Source: an uncultured Tissierellia bacterium
GTDB lineage: Bacteria; Bacillota; Clostridia; Tissierellales; Tissierellaceae
Direction of reading: 5' to 3'
Assembly: GCA_946402705.1 (NCBI GenBank)
Contig: CAMIXG010000001.1
Location: forward strand, 204,230 to 268,229
DNA length: 64,000 bases
Positions 36,119 to 45,667 of the stretch are shown in pieces. The notes below the pieces were generated by a model. That model did no database searches. It was not told the origin of the DNA and saw nothing but the letters and a program-made list of their open reading frames with translations. Each line of letters opens with the position of its first letter. Position 1 is the stretch's first letter. Both the position numbers and the translations under genes were made by a program.

Positions 36119-37441
36119 TTATTCCCCTCTTTGACGTTCTTTAAAATCTAACCAAATAGTAACTCCTTCAAAGCCAAAGTAATATCTTATCCTATTTTCC
36201 AAAAATCTCTTATAAGAGAAGTGCATTAAATCTTTATTTTTCATAAATATTACAAATTTAGGCGGTCTAACAGATGCCTGTGTAGCATAGTAAATTTTAG
36301 CCTGTCTTCCCTTATCAGAAGGTGGTTGATTATTCATTATGGCTTCATTTATAATATCATTTAAAGTACCAGTTTTTATTCTCAGGTTATAATTATTATT
36401 TACAACATTGATTAATTCCAATAAATTATTAACCCTTTGACCTGTTTTTGCAGATACAAAGATTATTGGAGCGTAAGTCATAAATATCAAGTCTGACCTT
36501 ACTTGTTTTTCAAAGTCTCCCATAGTCTTTCCATCTTTTTCTATTAGGTCCCATTTGTTAACTGCTATTATTATACCCTTACCTGCTTCATGGGCATAAC
36601 CTGCTATTTTTGTATCCTGTTCTGTAACTCCTTCTGTTGCATCAATTACAAGAACACATATATCTGACTTATCAACTGCTGCTAGGGTTCTAACAACAGA
36701 ATATCTCTCAACATTTTCCTCTATACTTCTTTTTCTTCTAAGACCAGCTGTATCAACAAACATATATCTATGGTCATTAAATTCAAAATAAGTGTTAATA
36801 GCATCCCTTGTAGTGCCTGGTATATCAGTAACTATTACTCTTTCCTCACCTAGAATGTTGTTTATAAGAGAAGATTTTCCAGCATTTGGTTTACCTATTA
36901 GGGTAACTCTTATAAGGTCTTCATCTTCTTCTGTATCTGTATCTGATGGGAAATTTTCTATAACATCATCTAATAAATCTCCAAGTCCTAAACTTGATTC
37001 TGCTGAAATTATGTGAGGACTTCCAAAGCCTAACTCATATAATTCATATATCTCATCTGGAACATTCATATTATCAATCTTATTTGCAACTAAGATTACC
37101 TTCTTATGTGATCTTCTAAGCATATTTCCTATTTCTTCATCAGCTGCTGTAAGACCTATTCTACCATCTACTACAAATAAAATAACATCTGCCATTTCAA
37201 TTGCTAAATTTGCCTGTCTTTTTATATTATCCATTATGATATCTTCATCTTCTAAATCAAGTCCACCTGTATCTATTAATGTATAATATTTTCCAAGCCA
37301 TTCTCCTTCAGCATATATTCTATCTCTTGTTACTCCTGGTGTATCTTCTGTTATTGATATTCTCTCTCCTACCAATTTATTAAATAATGTAGATTTCCCA
37401 ACATTAGGTCTACCTACCACACACACTGTTGCTCTGTTCAT
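36119..37441 (-). CDS. der: Ribosome biogenesis GTPase Der (EngA)
   Basis: Double GTPase needed for 50S assembly. 440 aa. First G domain: GRPNVGKST, DTGG, NKID. Second: GKPNAGKSS, DTAG, NKWD. C-terminal KH-like domain (about 350-435). ATG behind AAGAGGTG. First gene of der-plsY-gpsA. Confidence 0.97.
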   Translation of the reverse strand: MNRATVCVVGRPNVGKSTLFNKLVGERISITEDTPGVTRDRIYAEGEWLGKYYTLIDTGGLDLEDEDIIMDNIKRQANLAIEMADVILFVVDGRIGLTAADEEIGNMLRRSHKKVILVANKIDNMNVPDEIYELYELGFGSPHIISAESSLGLGDLLDDVIENFPSDTDTEEDEDLIRVTLIGKPNAGKSSLINNILGEERVIVTDIPGTTRDAINTYFEFNDHRYMFVDTAGLRRKRSIEENVERYSVVRTLAAVDKSDICVLVIDATEGVTEQDTKIAGYAHEAGKGIIIAVNKWDLIEKDGKTMGDFEKQVRSDLIFMTYAPIIFVSAKTGQRVNNLLELINVVNNNYNLRIKTGTLNDIINEAIMNNQPPSDKGRQAKIYYATQASVRPPKFVIFMKNKDLMHFSYKRFLENRIRYYFGFEGVTIWLDFKERQRGE

Positions 37442-37505
37442 AATAACACCTCTTTATATTACATAATTAAATTTATATAGCTTACATTATAACATAAATT
37501 CACAT

Positions 37506-37541
37506 AAAAAATGAGCCTAAGATACTTAGACTCAAATTTTT
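37506..37541 (-). terminator. Terminator after glyA
   Basis: Imperfect stem TGAG-C-CTAAG against CTTAG-A-CTCA with loop ATA; flanks are AAAAA and TTTTTT. It ends at the glyA stop. Confidence 0.85.
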
Positions 37542-38749
37542 TAGTATAGGGGATATTTTTTAGTTAAATTTTCCACCTTATTTTTAACTTCTTTTCTATC
37601 ATTATTTATATCAAGTGCCAAATCTATAATTTCAGCTATCACAGCCATATCCTCTTCTTTAAATCCTCTAGTTGTAACTGCTGGTGTTCCTATTCTAAGC
37701 CCACTTGTTACAAAAGGTGTCTCTGGATCATTAGGTATAGTATTTTTATTAGTTGCAACTCCTATTTCCTCAAGAAGTTTTTCTGCATCTTTTCCAGTTA
37801 TTTTCTTATCTCTTAAATCTATTAACATCAAATGATTATCTGTTCCACCTGATACTATTCTAAAACCTCTTTTAGTAAGTTCTTTAGCCAGTCTATCTGC
37901 ATTTTTCACTACCTGATTTTGATAATCTTTAAAATCATCTCTAAGAGCTTCTCCAAATGAAACAGCCTTAGCAGCTATTATGTGTTCTAAAGGGCCTCCT
38001 TGTATTCCTGGGAATATTGCCTTATCTATTTTTTTAGCATATTCTTCCTTACAAAGGATAGCTCCGCCCCTTGGTCCTCTTAAAGTTTTATGAGTTGTAG
38101 TAGTTACAAAGTCTGCATAAGCTACTGGATTTTCGTGTAAACCTACTGCTACAAGACCTGCTATATGAGCCATATCCACCATTAAATATGCCCCTACTTC
38201 TTCAGCGATTTCCTTAAATTTTTTGAAATCTATTTTTCTTGAATAAGCACTAGCTCCTGCCACTATCATCTTTGGTTTTTCTCTTAAAGCTATCTCTCTT
38301 ACAACATCATAATCTATAGTTTCTGTTTCCTTGTCTACTCCATAGTCTATAAAATTATAATAAGTTCCAGATATATTTACTGGACTACCATGTGTTAAAT
38401 GTCCACCTTCTGATAAATTCATACCTAGCACCTTATCTCCAGGGTTTAACATAGCAAAATATACAGCTAAATTTGCATTAGAGCCTGAATGTGGCTGAAC
38501 ATTAGCATGTTCTGCTCCAAATAATTCTTTCAGTCTATCTATGGCAATTTGCTCCACCTTGTCCACTATTTCACAACCACCATAATATCTTTTATTCGGG
38601 TATCCTTCAGCATATTTATTTGTAAGTATGCTACCTGCTGCCTTCATTACTTCTTCGCTAACAAAGTTTTCAGATGCTATTAGTTCTATATTATTTCTTT
38701 GTCTGCCTTTTTCTTCTTCGATTAAATTAAATATCTCTAAATCCTTCAT
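37541..38749 (-). CDS. glyA: Serine hydroxymethyltransferase
   Basis: PLP enzyme that interconverts serine and glycine with tetrahydrofolate and feeds one-carbon units, including formyl-THF used by Fmt. 402 aa from the ATG at 38749 behind GGAGGG; a frame five codons longer has a weaker start. IASENF, the substrate-binding [10 protein letters not shown] and the PLP-lysine motif [14 protein letters not shown] are all present. Monocistronic and divergent from the ThrE pair. Confidence 0.97.
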   Translation of the reverse strand: MKDLEIFNLIEEEKGRQRNNIELIASENFVSEEVMKAAGSILTNKYAEGYPNKRYYGGCEIVDKVEQIAIDRLKELFGAEHANVQPHSGSNANLAVYFAMLNPGDKVLGMNLSEGGHLTHGSPVNISGTYYNFIDYGVDKETETIDYDVVREIALREKPKMIVAGASAYSRKIDFKKFKEIAEEVGAYLMVDMAHIAGLVAVGLHENPVAYADFVTTTTHKTLRGPRGGAILCKEEYAKKIDKAIFPGIQGGPLEHIIAAKAVSFGEALRDDFKDYQNQVVKNADRLAKELTKRGFRIVSGGTDNHLMLIDLRDKKITGKDAEKLLEEIGVATNKNTIPNDPETPFVTSGLRIGTPAVTTRGFKEEDMAVIAEIIDLALDINNDRKEVKNKVENLTKKYPLY

Positions 38750-38791
38750 TGTTACACCCTCCATTTTATTTAGACTTAATACTTATAACTA

Positions 38792-38800
38792 TGATATAAT
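38792..38800 (+). promoter_or_regulatory. Extended -10 promoter for the ThrE pair
   Basis: TGATATAAT, an extended -10 with perfect TATAAT at 38795-38800; the -35 is weak. It lies in the 100-base gap to divergent glyA, about 50 bases before the TTG start. Confidence 0.55.
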
Positions 38801-38848
38801 ATAGTCTGATAAAAAACAATTATTGAAAATATTTAGGAAGGTGATATT

Positions 38849-39640
38849 TTGGAAGAATTAAGTATATCTGAAGGAATATCTGTTACAGATAATGTGAAGC
38901 TTCGTAAGCTTTTAACACTGGCAGTTTTAACTGGAAGTGTCATGCTACAAAGTGGAGCAGAAACCTATAGAGTAGAAGATACTATAAAGAGAATATGTAA
39001 ATCAAGACTTGGTATAAAGTTTGTTCATTGTTTTGCAATACCATCTGCTATTTTTGTGTCTATAGATTATGAAGGTGAACTTATATCTTATTTAAAGAGA
39101 GTTAATTCATATCAAATGAATTTAAATAAAATACATTTAACAAATAAATTTTCTAGGGATTTTGTATCTTCAGATATTTCTACTGAAGAGGGTCTTAGAA
39201 TTATAGAAGAAATAGATCAAAATAAATCTTTTTCAAAAAATCAAATGATTTTATTTGCAGGTATAGTGGCAGGAACCTTTACTGGAATGTTTGGTTCAAA
39301 TTTTACCGATATGATACTTAGTGCCTTTGTAGGTGGCATTACTATGAAATTTATCTACTATTTATATCAGTTTAAGTTTTCTGCTTTTATAAATAATTAT
39401 GCAGCAGGTTTCACTACAGCAGCCCTTGCCTATATACTTATAAAGCTTGGATTTGCTACAAATATGGATTTAATTATAATCGGTGGTATGATGCCACTAC
39501 TTCCAGGATATGCTCTTACTAACGCTATAAGAGATGCCATAACGGGAGAATATATATCTAGTTTGTCAAGGGGACTTGATGCTATATTATGTGGTTTGTC
39601 GCTAGCTATTGGTGTAGCTACTGTACTTAGAATTATTTAG
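38849..39640 (+). CDS. Threonine/serine exporter, large subunit (ThrE N-domain, DUF1212)
   Basis: 263 aa. The N-terminal soluble region carries the ThrE/DUF1212 signature (LQSGAETYRVEDTIKRIC and KFVHCFAIPSAIFVSI); five hydrophobic helices follow (about 130-262). TTG start with AGGAAGGTG in front. In split exporters this protein works with the small ThrE-C subunit, encoded 11 bases downstream. Inferred to export threonine or serine, or a related small substrate. Confidence 0.88.
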   Translation: MEELSISEGISVTDNVKLRKLLTLAVLTGSVMLQSGAETYRVEDTIKRICKSRLGIKFVHCFAIPSAIFVSIDYEGELISYLKRVNSYQMNLNKIHLTNKFSRDFVSSDISTEEGLRIIEEIDQNKSFSKNQMILFAGIVAGTFTGMFGSNFTDMILSAFVGGITMKFIYYLYQFKFSAFINNYAAGFTTAALAYILIKLGFATNMDLIIIGGMMPLLPGYALTNAIRDAITGEYISSLSRGLDAILCGLSLAIGVATVLRII

Positions 39641-39651
39641 GAGGGGATTTT

Positions 39652-40083
39652 ATGTTGATTATTAAACAATTTATACTAGCCTTTATATCCACTCTTATGT
39701 TTTCTGCTTTTTTCTCTGCACCCAAGAAAAGTTTACCACTAGCAGGACTCTTGGGGGGACTAAGCTGGACGCTTTACTTGTTAATAAGTGATTATTTTGG
39801 CTATAGTAAAGTTCTTGCAGCCTTTATAGCTACTTTAGTGGCTAGCATCTTAGCAGAAATTTCAGCTAAAAAATTTAAAAAACCTGCTACCATTTTTGTG
39901 ATACCATGTCTATTACCATTGGTACCTGGAGCAGGAGTTTATTATACTATGTCAGCATTTGTAAATGGTGAGGCTACAGCTTTTGCAAAATTTATGGAAA
40001 CTTTTTCAATTGCAGGTGCCATAGCCTTTGGAATAATGGTGTCATCAGTCTTTTCAAACTCTATAAAGAGAAAAACCTACTAA
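39652..40083 (+). CDS. Threonine/serine exporter, small subunit (ThrE C-domain, DUF3815)
   Basis: 143 aa with about four membrane helices. The ThrE C-terminal signature (FSAPKKSLPLAGLLGG, FVIPCLLPLVPGAGVYY) is clear. ATG behind GGAGGGG. Its last codon overlaps the end of the convergent csoR-like gene by 4 bases, with no hairpin terminator visible between them. Confidence 0.88.
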   Translation: MLIIKQFILAFISTLMFSAFFSAPKKSLPLAGLLGGLSWTLYLLISDYFGYSKVLAAFIATLVASILAEISAKKFKKPATIFVIPCLLPLVPGAGVYYTMSAFVNGEATAFAKFMETFSIAGAIAFGIMVSSVFSNSIKRKTY

Positions 40084-40340
40084 TTTGTTTTAGTATATTG
40101 AAGCATTATCTTTATTAGTGCTTCAAGGTCCTCTTCATTGGTTTCACCATCTAAATAACCCTTTAGACAGTCTTCCATATAATTTTCAAGAATTACTCCT
40201 CCAAGATTATTTAAAGCTGATTTTGCAGCTGATACTTGTACTAATATATCTCCACAAAATTTTTCCTCTTCAACCATTTTTCTTATTCCCTTTATTTGAC
40301 CTTCGATCCTATTCAATCTAGTTACAACAGGATTTGCCAT
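40080..40340 (-). CDS. CsoR/RcnR-family metal- or sulfur-sensing repressor
   Basis: 86 aa all-alpha repressor of the CsoR/RcnR/FrmR/CstR family. Two cysteines sit at the CsoR positions (Cys29 and Cys58, spacing 29). The His that completes the copper site in CsoR, four residues before the second Cys, is replaced by Tyr (NYMEDC). Two Cys without His resembles the persulfide sensor CstR more than a Cu(I) sensor, although CstR has Asn there. The start is the second ATG, better spaced from AGGGTG. Follows rseC by 14 bases, so probably co-transcribed with it. Confidence 0.85.
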   Translation of the reverse strand: MANPVVTRLNRIEGQIKGIRKMVEEEKFCGDILVQVSAAKSALNNLGGVILENYMEDCLKGYLDGETNEEDLEALIKIMLQYTKTN

Positions 40341-40354
40341 CATATCACCCTTAT

Positions 40355-40780
40355 CTATAGTATTTCTATTATTTTTATAAATTCTTCATCTTTTTTTGCT
40401 ATCTTCTTATCTAATAGTTTCACTATTAAGTACCCTATTCCTAAAAATGCTAAACCAGTGACAAAACCTGCTACTTCATATGATTTTAAGCCCATAAGTT
40501 GAAACAGTTTTATCCCGCCAAATAAGCCTATCAATAAGGTAGTTAGTGGTATTAAATAGACGATAAATGTATATTTCAAAAAGTTATTTGTCTGACCTTT
40601 TATCTTAACCATATCTCCAACTTGAACATTTAAGTTGTTTTTAAGTATTAATGTATGACCTGGAGTATCACATCCACTACAAGTTTTACAACTTCCTCCA
40701 CAACCAGATATTCTTTTAACTTCAATTGTAGCCTTATTGTTGCCAACTTCTTTTACAATACCAATTTGTTCTAATTCCAT
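40355..40780 (-). CDS. SoxR-reducing-system RseC-family membrane protein
   Basis: 141 aa. An N-terminal cytoplasmic part with a Cys cluster CxxxCxxCxxC (Cys27, 31, 34, 37) suggests an iron-sulfur site; two membrane helices (about 70-90 and 97-118) follow. RseC family members act with Rnf/Rsx electron-transfer complexes. No rnf gene is in the window. ATG behind AGGAGG, 4 bases after tcdA. Confidence 0.88.
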   Translation of the reverse strand: MELEQIGIVKEVGNNKATIEVKRISGCGGSCKTCSGCDTPGHTLILKNNLNVQVGDMVKIKGQTNNFLKYTFIVYLIPLTTLLIGLFGGIKLFQLMGLKSYEVAGFVTGLAFLGIGYLIVKLLDKKIAKKDEEFIKIIEIL

Positions 40781-40784
40781 GAAA

Positions 40785-41495
40785 TCAATCCTCCTTTTGC
40801 ACTATATCCATAATGACCTTAGAAGCCATAGTTATTCCAAATACTGATGGTACAAAAGCAATACTAGCTGGTGTAGCCTTTCTTATGCCTTCTTCACCTA
40901 GATTTACATTTTTAGGTGTTTCATTTGACCAGACCACATTTAGCTTTTTAATATTTCTTTTTTTTAGTTCCCGTCTTATAACTCTTGCTAATGGGCAAAT
41001 TTCAGTTTTATTAATATCAGATATCCTAACCTTTGTTGGATCTAATTTATTACCTGCACCCATAGCACTAATTATAGGAATTTCACTATTAATACTATAT
41101 TCTATTAAGGATAGTTTTGCAGTTATATTGTCTATAGCATCTATTATATAATTATACTCTTCAAATTTAAACTGATTTTTATTTTCTTCTAAATATTTTA
41201 AGTTTAAGGCTTCCACTTTAGCCTCTGGGTTTATATCCAATATTCTATTTTTCATAATTTCAACCTTAGATTTTCCAACTGTACTAGTTAAGGCTAAAAT
41301 TTGTCTATTTATATTGGTGATATCTACAGTATCATAGTCAATTAAAACTATATTTCCAACTCCAGATCTGGCCAAAGTTTCTGCGGCGTAGGATCCTACT
41401 CCACCTACGCCAAATACAGCCACTTTAGTAGTTTTCAATCTTTCCATTGCCCTACTTCCTAAAACTGCTTCTGTCCTTAAAAATCTTTCATCCAT
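40785..41495 (-). CDS. tcdA: tRNA threonylcarbamoyladenosine dehydratase TcdA
   Basis: ThiF/E1-like ATP-dependent enzyme that cyclises t6A37 of tRNA to ct6A. 236 aa. GVGGVGSYAAETLARSG (about 30-46, ATP binding), the NINRQ segment and the C-terminal motif around FVPSVFG match TcdA/YgdL. No RING/ubiquitin-like partner is encoded nearby. Thirteen bases after aspS, so it is likely controlled by the same T-box. Confidence 0.92.
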   Translation of the reverse strand: MDERFLRTEAVLGSRAMERLKTTKVAVFGVGGVGSYAAETLARSGVGNIVLIDYDTVDITNINRQILALTSTVGKSKVEIMKNRILDINPEAKVEALNLKYLEENKNQFKFEEYNYIIDAIDNITAKLSLIEYSINSEIPIISAMGAGNKLDPTKVRISDINKTEICPLARVIRRELKKRNIKKLNVVWSNETPKNVNLGEEGIRKATPASIAFVPSVFGITMASKVIMDIVQKED

Positions 41496-41508
41496 AAATT
41501 GATACCCA

Positions 41509-43287
41509 CTAATCTAAATCTACATCTATTGATAGTTCTTTTAATTGTTCCTTAGAAACCATAGTTGGTGCTTCCATCATAAGGTCTGTTGCTGCTTGTG
41601 TTTTAGGGAAGGCTATTACATCTCTAATATTTTCAGTTCCACACAATAACATTGTAAGTCTATCGAATCCATATGCTATACCACCATGAGGAGGTGTTCC
41701 ATATTTAAAGGCTTCTATTAAATGTCCAAATTGTTCCATTGTTTGTTCTTCATTAAATCCTAATAGTTTAAACATTTGATTTTGAAGTTGTGAATTGTTT
41801 ATTCTAATACTTCCCCCACCTAGCTCATCACCATTCATTACAATGTCATAAGCTTTTGCTCTAACTCTAGCTGGATCTGACTCTAAAAATTCTATATCTT
41901 CGTCCATTGGAGAAGTAAATGGATGATGCACTGCTACATATCTATTCTCATCTTCATCAAATTCAAATAATGGGAACTCTGTTATCCATAATAAGTTAAG
42001 TTCATCTAAATCTATAATTTCTAAATCTCTAGCAATTTTATTTCTTAGATTACCTAGAGAATTACATACAACTGAATACTTATCTGATACTAAGAATATG
42101 ATATCTCCATCTTTAGCTTCCATAGTCTTAACTATTCCTGCTATTTCTTCTTCTGTTAAGAATTTAGATATACCAGATGTAAATTCTCCATCTACCATTT
42201 TTATAGTTACTAGACCTTTTGCGCCATAGTCCTTAACAAAAGATTCTAGCTTTTTAATACCCTTGCTGCTAAAGTTTTCCACTGCTCCATCTATTTTTAT
42301 GGCCTTAACTACCCCGCCATTTCCTATATTTTCGCTAAATACTTTAAAGTCACTTTTGTTTAAAACTTCTGTTAAGTCTACTATTTCATAGCCAAATCTT
42401 AAATCTGGTTTATCAACACCATACTTATCCATAGCTTCTTTATAAGTCATTCTTCTTATTGGAAGACTTATGTCCACACCTTTCATTTCTTTAAAAATAT
42501 GGGCTATTAACTTTTCATTTATATTAAGTATATCTTCAACATCCACAAATGACATTTCAATATCTACTTGAGTAAATTCAGGTTGACGATTAGATCTTAA
42601 ATCTTCATCTCTAAAGCATTTTGTTATTTGATAATATCTATCCATACCAGATACCATCAAAAGTTGTTTCATCTGTTGTGGTGATTGTGGTAGTGCATAG
42701 AATTTACCAGGATTAACCCTACTTGGTACTAGATAATCTCTAGCTCCCTCAGGTGTAGGTTTAGTAAGCATTGGAGTTTCTATTTCAACAAAGCTATTAT
42801 TATCTAAAAATTCTCTTATAACCCTACCTGTTTTTGCCCTTAATTTAAGTTTATTTTGCATACTAGGTTTTCTAAGATCTAAATATCTATATTTTAATCT
42901 CATATTATCAGAAACATTATCATCATCTTTTACATAGATTGGTGGAGTTTCTGATACATTAAGTATTTTTAACTCTTCAACTAAAACTTCTACATCTCCC
43001 GTTGGTATTTCTTCGTTTTTAGATTGTCTTTCTCTTATTTTACCTCTAACAGCTATAACAAATTCTGATCTTATCTTGCTTGCTTTTTCAAATATATCAC
43101 TAGCTACTGTATCATCTATAACTACTTGTGATATACCAGTTGTATCCCTTAAGTCTATAAATATTATAGATCCTAGATTTCTTTCTCTTTGAACCCAGCC
43201 CATAAGAGTTACTTCTTCCCCTATATTTTCACTTCTTAAATTACCACACATATTAGTTCTTCTTAAACTACCCATATTTTCTACCAT
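41509..43287 (-). CDS. aspS: Aspartyl-tRNA synthetase
   Basis: Class IIb synthetase. 592 aa, bacterial type. N-terminal OB domain (about 15-110), motif 2 region FRDEDLRSNRQPEFTQVDIEMS, GAD-like insertion (about 300-420) and motif 3 GFDRLTMLL. Whether it is discriminating or also charges tRNA-Asn is not decidable here; a separate asnA exists. ATG behind AGGAGG, downstream of a T-box with an Asp specifier. The usual partner hisS is missing. Confidence 0.97.
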   Translation of the reverse strand: MVENMGSLRRTNMCGNLRSENIGEEVTLMGWVQRERNLGSIIFIDLRDTTGISQVVIDDTVASDIFEKASKIRSEFVIAVRGKIRERQSKNEEIPTGDVEVLVEELKILNVSETPPIYVKDDDNVSDNMRLKYRYLDLRKPSMQNKLKLRAKTGRVIREFLDNNSFVEIETPMLTKPTPEGARDYLVPSRVNPGKFYALPQSPQQMKQLLMVSGMDRYYQITKCFRDEDLRSNRQPEFTQVDIEMSFVDVEDILNINEKLIAHIFKEMKGVDISLPIRRMTYKEAMDKYGVDKPDLRFGYEIVDLTEVLNKSDFKVFSENIGNGGVVKAIKIDGAVENFSSKGIKKLESFVKDYGAKGLVTIKMVDGEFTSGISKFLTEEEIAGIVKTMEAKDGDIIFLVSDKYSVVCNSLGNLRNKIARDLEIIDLDELNLLWITEFPLFEFDEDENRYVAVHHPFTSPMDEDIEFLESDPARVRAKAYDIVMNGDELGGGSIRINNSQLQNQMFKLLGFNEEQTMEQFGHLIEAFKYGTPPHGGIAYGFDRLTMLLCGTENIRDVIAFPKTQAATDLMMEAPTMVSKEQLKELSIDVDLD

Positions 43288-43300
43288 AACAGCCTCCTAT

Positions 43301-43540
43301 AAAAATAAAAAATAGACCACTCATCTCTGATATTTCAGGGACGAGAAGCCTCTCGCGGTACCACCCTAATTAGGTTTTCCTCACTTTAATTATTAACGCT
43401 TACGCGAATAAATCTTTGATTTATCTACTCCAAGGTGTCTTCACAAAGCTCTTTCGTCGAATTTCCACCATCATCAACTCTCTATCTAAAGATTATCTTT
43501 ATTACTCTTCCTCTTCAATGTATTTATATTTAATTTACTT
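43301..43540 (-). promoter_or_regulatory. T-box leader of aspS (Asp specifier GAC)
   Basis: tRNA-sensing leader. On the minus strand the conserved T-box (TGGTACCGCG, 43354-43363) is followed by a terminator hairpin (43320-43345) and a T-rich run (43301-43314). The stem I region lies at about 43440-43535. GAC at 43437-43439, just before the ACCTTGGAG linker, is the likely specifier, reading tRNA-Asp. Uncharged tRNA-Asp should stabilise the antiterminator and raise aspS-tcdA expression. Confidence 0.9.
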
Positions 43541-43544
43541 ATAT

Positions 43545-43573
43545 ATTATAATATCAATCCCTATATTTTACAA
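43545..43573 (-). promoter_or_regulatory. Promoter of the aspS T-box transcript
   Basis: On the minus strand TTGTAA (43568-43573), a 17-base spacer and a perfect TATAAT (43545-43550), directly before the T-box leader and just after hemZ. Confidence 0.7.
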
Positions 43574-43583
43574 GTTTTCTAAT

Positions 43584-45017
43584 CTATAAATAAGTTTTTT
43601 TCCTCTCTATCAATTCATCAATCCTAGAAATATAATCGTCTATACTTTTAAAACTTGGAACTCTCTTTATCCTATCCTTATTTACTATTTTGGAAACAGA
43701 GCCAACCCCTATACCAATTACAGTTTCCCTTTCCTCCATCATGGATATATTATATAAACATAGGCTGTCCTGTCTTCCATAGCCTATATTTTCTAAGTTT
43801 CCAGCTATATGTTTCTGTCTGTACAAATAGTAGGGCTTAAGTTCCATCTTTTTTGTATAAGCATCTATCAAGTCTGATATTTCTTCTGCTTCATGGTCTG
43901 TTATTGTTTCATATTCATCCACTACCTTTGCAAATAAGGAATTAGTTTTTAAAGATAAGCTATGAATAGTCAAGTTGTCTGGATTTAAAATATTTATCTC
44001 CTTCAGAGTTTTTTTCATATCTTCATATTTTTCCCCTGGTAGTCCAACTATCAAATCCATATTTATACTTTTAAGTCCTAGCTCTTTAGCCTGTCTATAT
44101 ATATCTACAATATCGGCCCTAGTATGATTTCTTCCTATGACTTTAAGGGTTTCATCATTCATAGTTTGAGGATTTATACTGATTCTATCCACTTTTTGTC
44201 TTACAAACATTTTCAAATATTCCTCATCTAAAGTGTCTGGTCTACCGGCCTCTACTGTTAGCTCTCTCATACTAGGAAATATTCTCCTTATATTTTCTAG
44301 TAAAAATTCTAAATCCTTTCGCTCTAAAGAAGTTGGTGTTCCCCCACCTATATAAATAGTATTAAGAGTCTTACCTTGCATCATTTCTTCTGTTTTTTCA
44401 AGTTCATATACAAGGGTTTTAATATAATTATCCACTAGATGTTTTTCCCTATTTATATTTAGGGATGTAAATGAGCAGTATAAGCACCTACTAGGACAAA
44501 ATGGTATTCCTATATATATACTATACTTTCCCTTTGACTCTTCTAAGTAGCTTCTCTGACCTTTGCAAACTTTTATGAGTAGCTCCAGCTTATCTAACCT
44601 AATAAGATACTCCTCTTTCAGTATTCTATAGATTTCCTTTTCTTCCAACTGTTCATCCATCAACTTATGAACTATCTTAGTTGGCCTTATTCCCGTTAAG
44701 ATACCCCATGGAAGCTCTACTCCCATAATTTCAAGTAGGGATTGTTTTAATGCTACATCTATCTTTTTCTTTATGTTGTCTATCTTAACATCAATTTTTC
44801 CCACATCTTTTACTATTTTTTTTAAGACTATCTTGTCCCTTAAAAAAGTCGTTTCCACTAAAGTTTTATTTCCACTGAAAAAAAGCTTACTAGTTAATAG
44901 TAAGCCCTCTTCTAAATTCTCAATATCATCTAACATTTCATAATTATCTTTTGATAATATTCTATATAATTCAAGTAAACCTTGATTAGCTTTTATATTT
45001 TCTAAATATACCTTCAC
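43584..45017 (-). CDS. hemZ: Oxygen-independent coproporphyrinogen oxidase-like HemZ
   Basis: Radical SAM enzyme of the HemN/HemZ group. 477 aa. The N-terminal region (about 1-165) is specific to HemZ; the 4Fe-4S motif CPSRCLYCSF follows, then GGGTPTSL and the downstream radical SAM core. No other haem gene is in the window, so the true substrate may differ from coproporphyrinogen. GTG start behind AGGTG, 9 bases after the MBL gene. Confidence 0.88.
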   Translation of the reverse strand: MKVYLENIKANQGLLELYRILSKDNYEMLDDIENLEEGLLLTSKLFFSGNKTLVETTFLRDKIVLKKIVKDVGKIDVKIDNIKKKIDVALKQSLLEIMGVELPWGILTGIRPTKIVHKLMDEQLEEKEIYRILKEEYLIRLDKLELLIKVCKGQRSYLEESKGKYSIYIGIPFCPSRCLYCSFTSLNINREKHLVDNYIKTLVYELEKTEEMMQGKTLNTIYIGGGTPTSLERKDLEFLLENIRRIFPSMRELTVEAGRPDTLDEEYLKMFVRQKVDRISINPQTMNDETLKVIGRNHTRADIVDIYRQAKELGLKSINMDLIVGLPGEKYEDMKKTLKEINILNPDNLTIHSLSLKTNSLFAKVVDEYETITDHEAEEISDLIDAYTKKMELKPYYLYRQKHIAGNLENIGYGRQDSLCLYNISMMEERETVIGIGVGSVSKIVNKDRIKRVPSFKSIDDYISRIDELIERKKTYL

Positions 45018-45026
45018 TTAAAACAC

Positions 45027-45656
45027 CTATCTTAAAAATGGATTAAAATTAGTTTCTTCTTCTACGGTAGTAGGATATCCATGTCCAGTTAAAAGTATAG
45101 TTTCTGGTTTTAAAACTAAAATTTTACTTTTAATAGAATTTATTATATCATCATAATTTCCACCTGGAAAATCTGTTCTACCTATAGACCTTTGAAATAT
45201 TGTATCTCCTGTTATAACAATATTTCCAAAGTTCAAGCATATACCACCTGGTGTATGTCCTGGTGTATGCATAACATCACACTTAAATTCTCCATTTACC
45301 TCAATTTCATATCCATCCTTAAGTTTTATATCTGATGAAAACTCTATTGGTTTTGTTGACATTTGTGTGGAGAAATTTAACTCCTTAGTATTTATCATAT
45401 CTTCATCATCTTCATGAATTAATATTGGTATACTGTATTTTTCTCTTAATTCTTCAGCTGAAGTTATATGATCTGAATGACCATGTGTTAAGACTATTTT
45501 TTCCAAATCTATATTATTACTTTCTAACTCTGATACAATTTCATCAATTGGGCAGCCAGGATCAACTATTAATCCTTTTCTACTTTCTTCTGAATACACT
45601 ATATAGCAATTTGATGCAAATCCCATTTCTGGTATTGTTAATATTTTTATAGCCAT
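45027..45656 (-). CDS. MBL-fold metallo-hydrolase (glyoxalase II-like, YqgX type)
   Basis: 209 aa. Metal motif HGHSDH at about 59-64, further ligands in HTPGHTPGG and the final TGHGYPTT. Resembles hydroxyacylglutathione hydrolase-like proteins, which are common in Firmicutes next to dtd and hemZ. The substrate is unknown; this organism may not use glutathione. ATG behind AAGGAGG. Confidence 0.88.
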   Translation of the reverse strand: MAIKILTIPEMGFASNCYIVYSEESRKGLIVDPGCPIDEIVSELESNNIDLEKIVLTHGHSDHITSAEELREKYSIPILIHEDDEDMINTKELNFSTQMSTKPIEFSSDIKLKDGYEIEVNGEFKCDVMHTPGHTPGGICLNFGNIVITGDTIFQRSIGRTDFPGGNYDDIINSIKSKILVLKPETILLTGHGYPTTVEEETNFNPFLR

Positions 45657-45667
45657 TGTTTTCCTCC

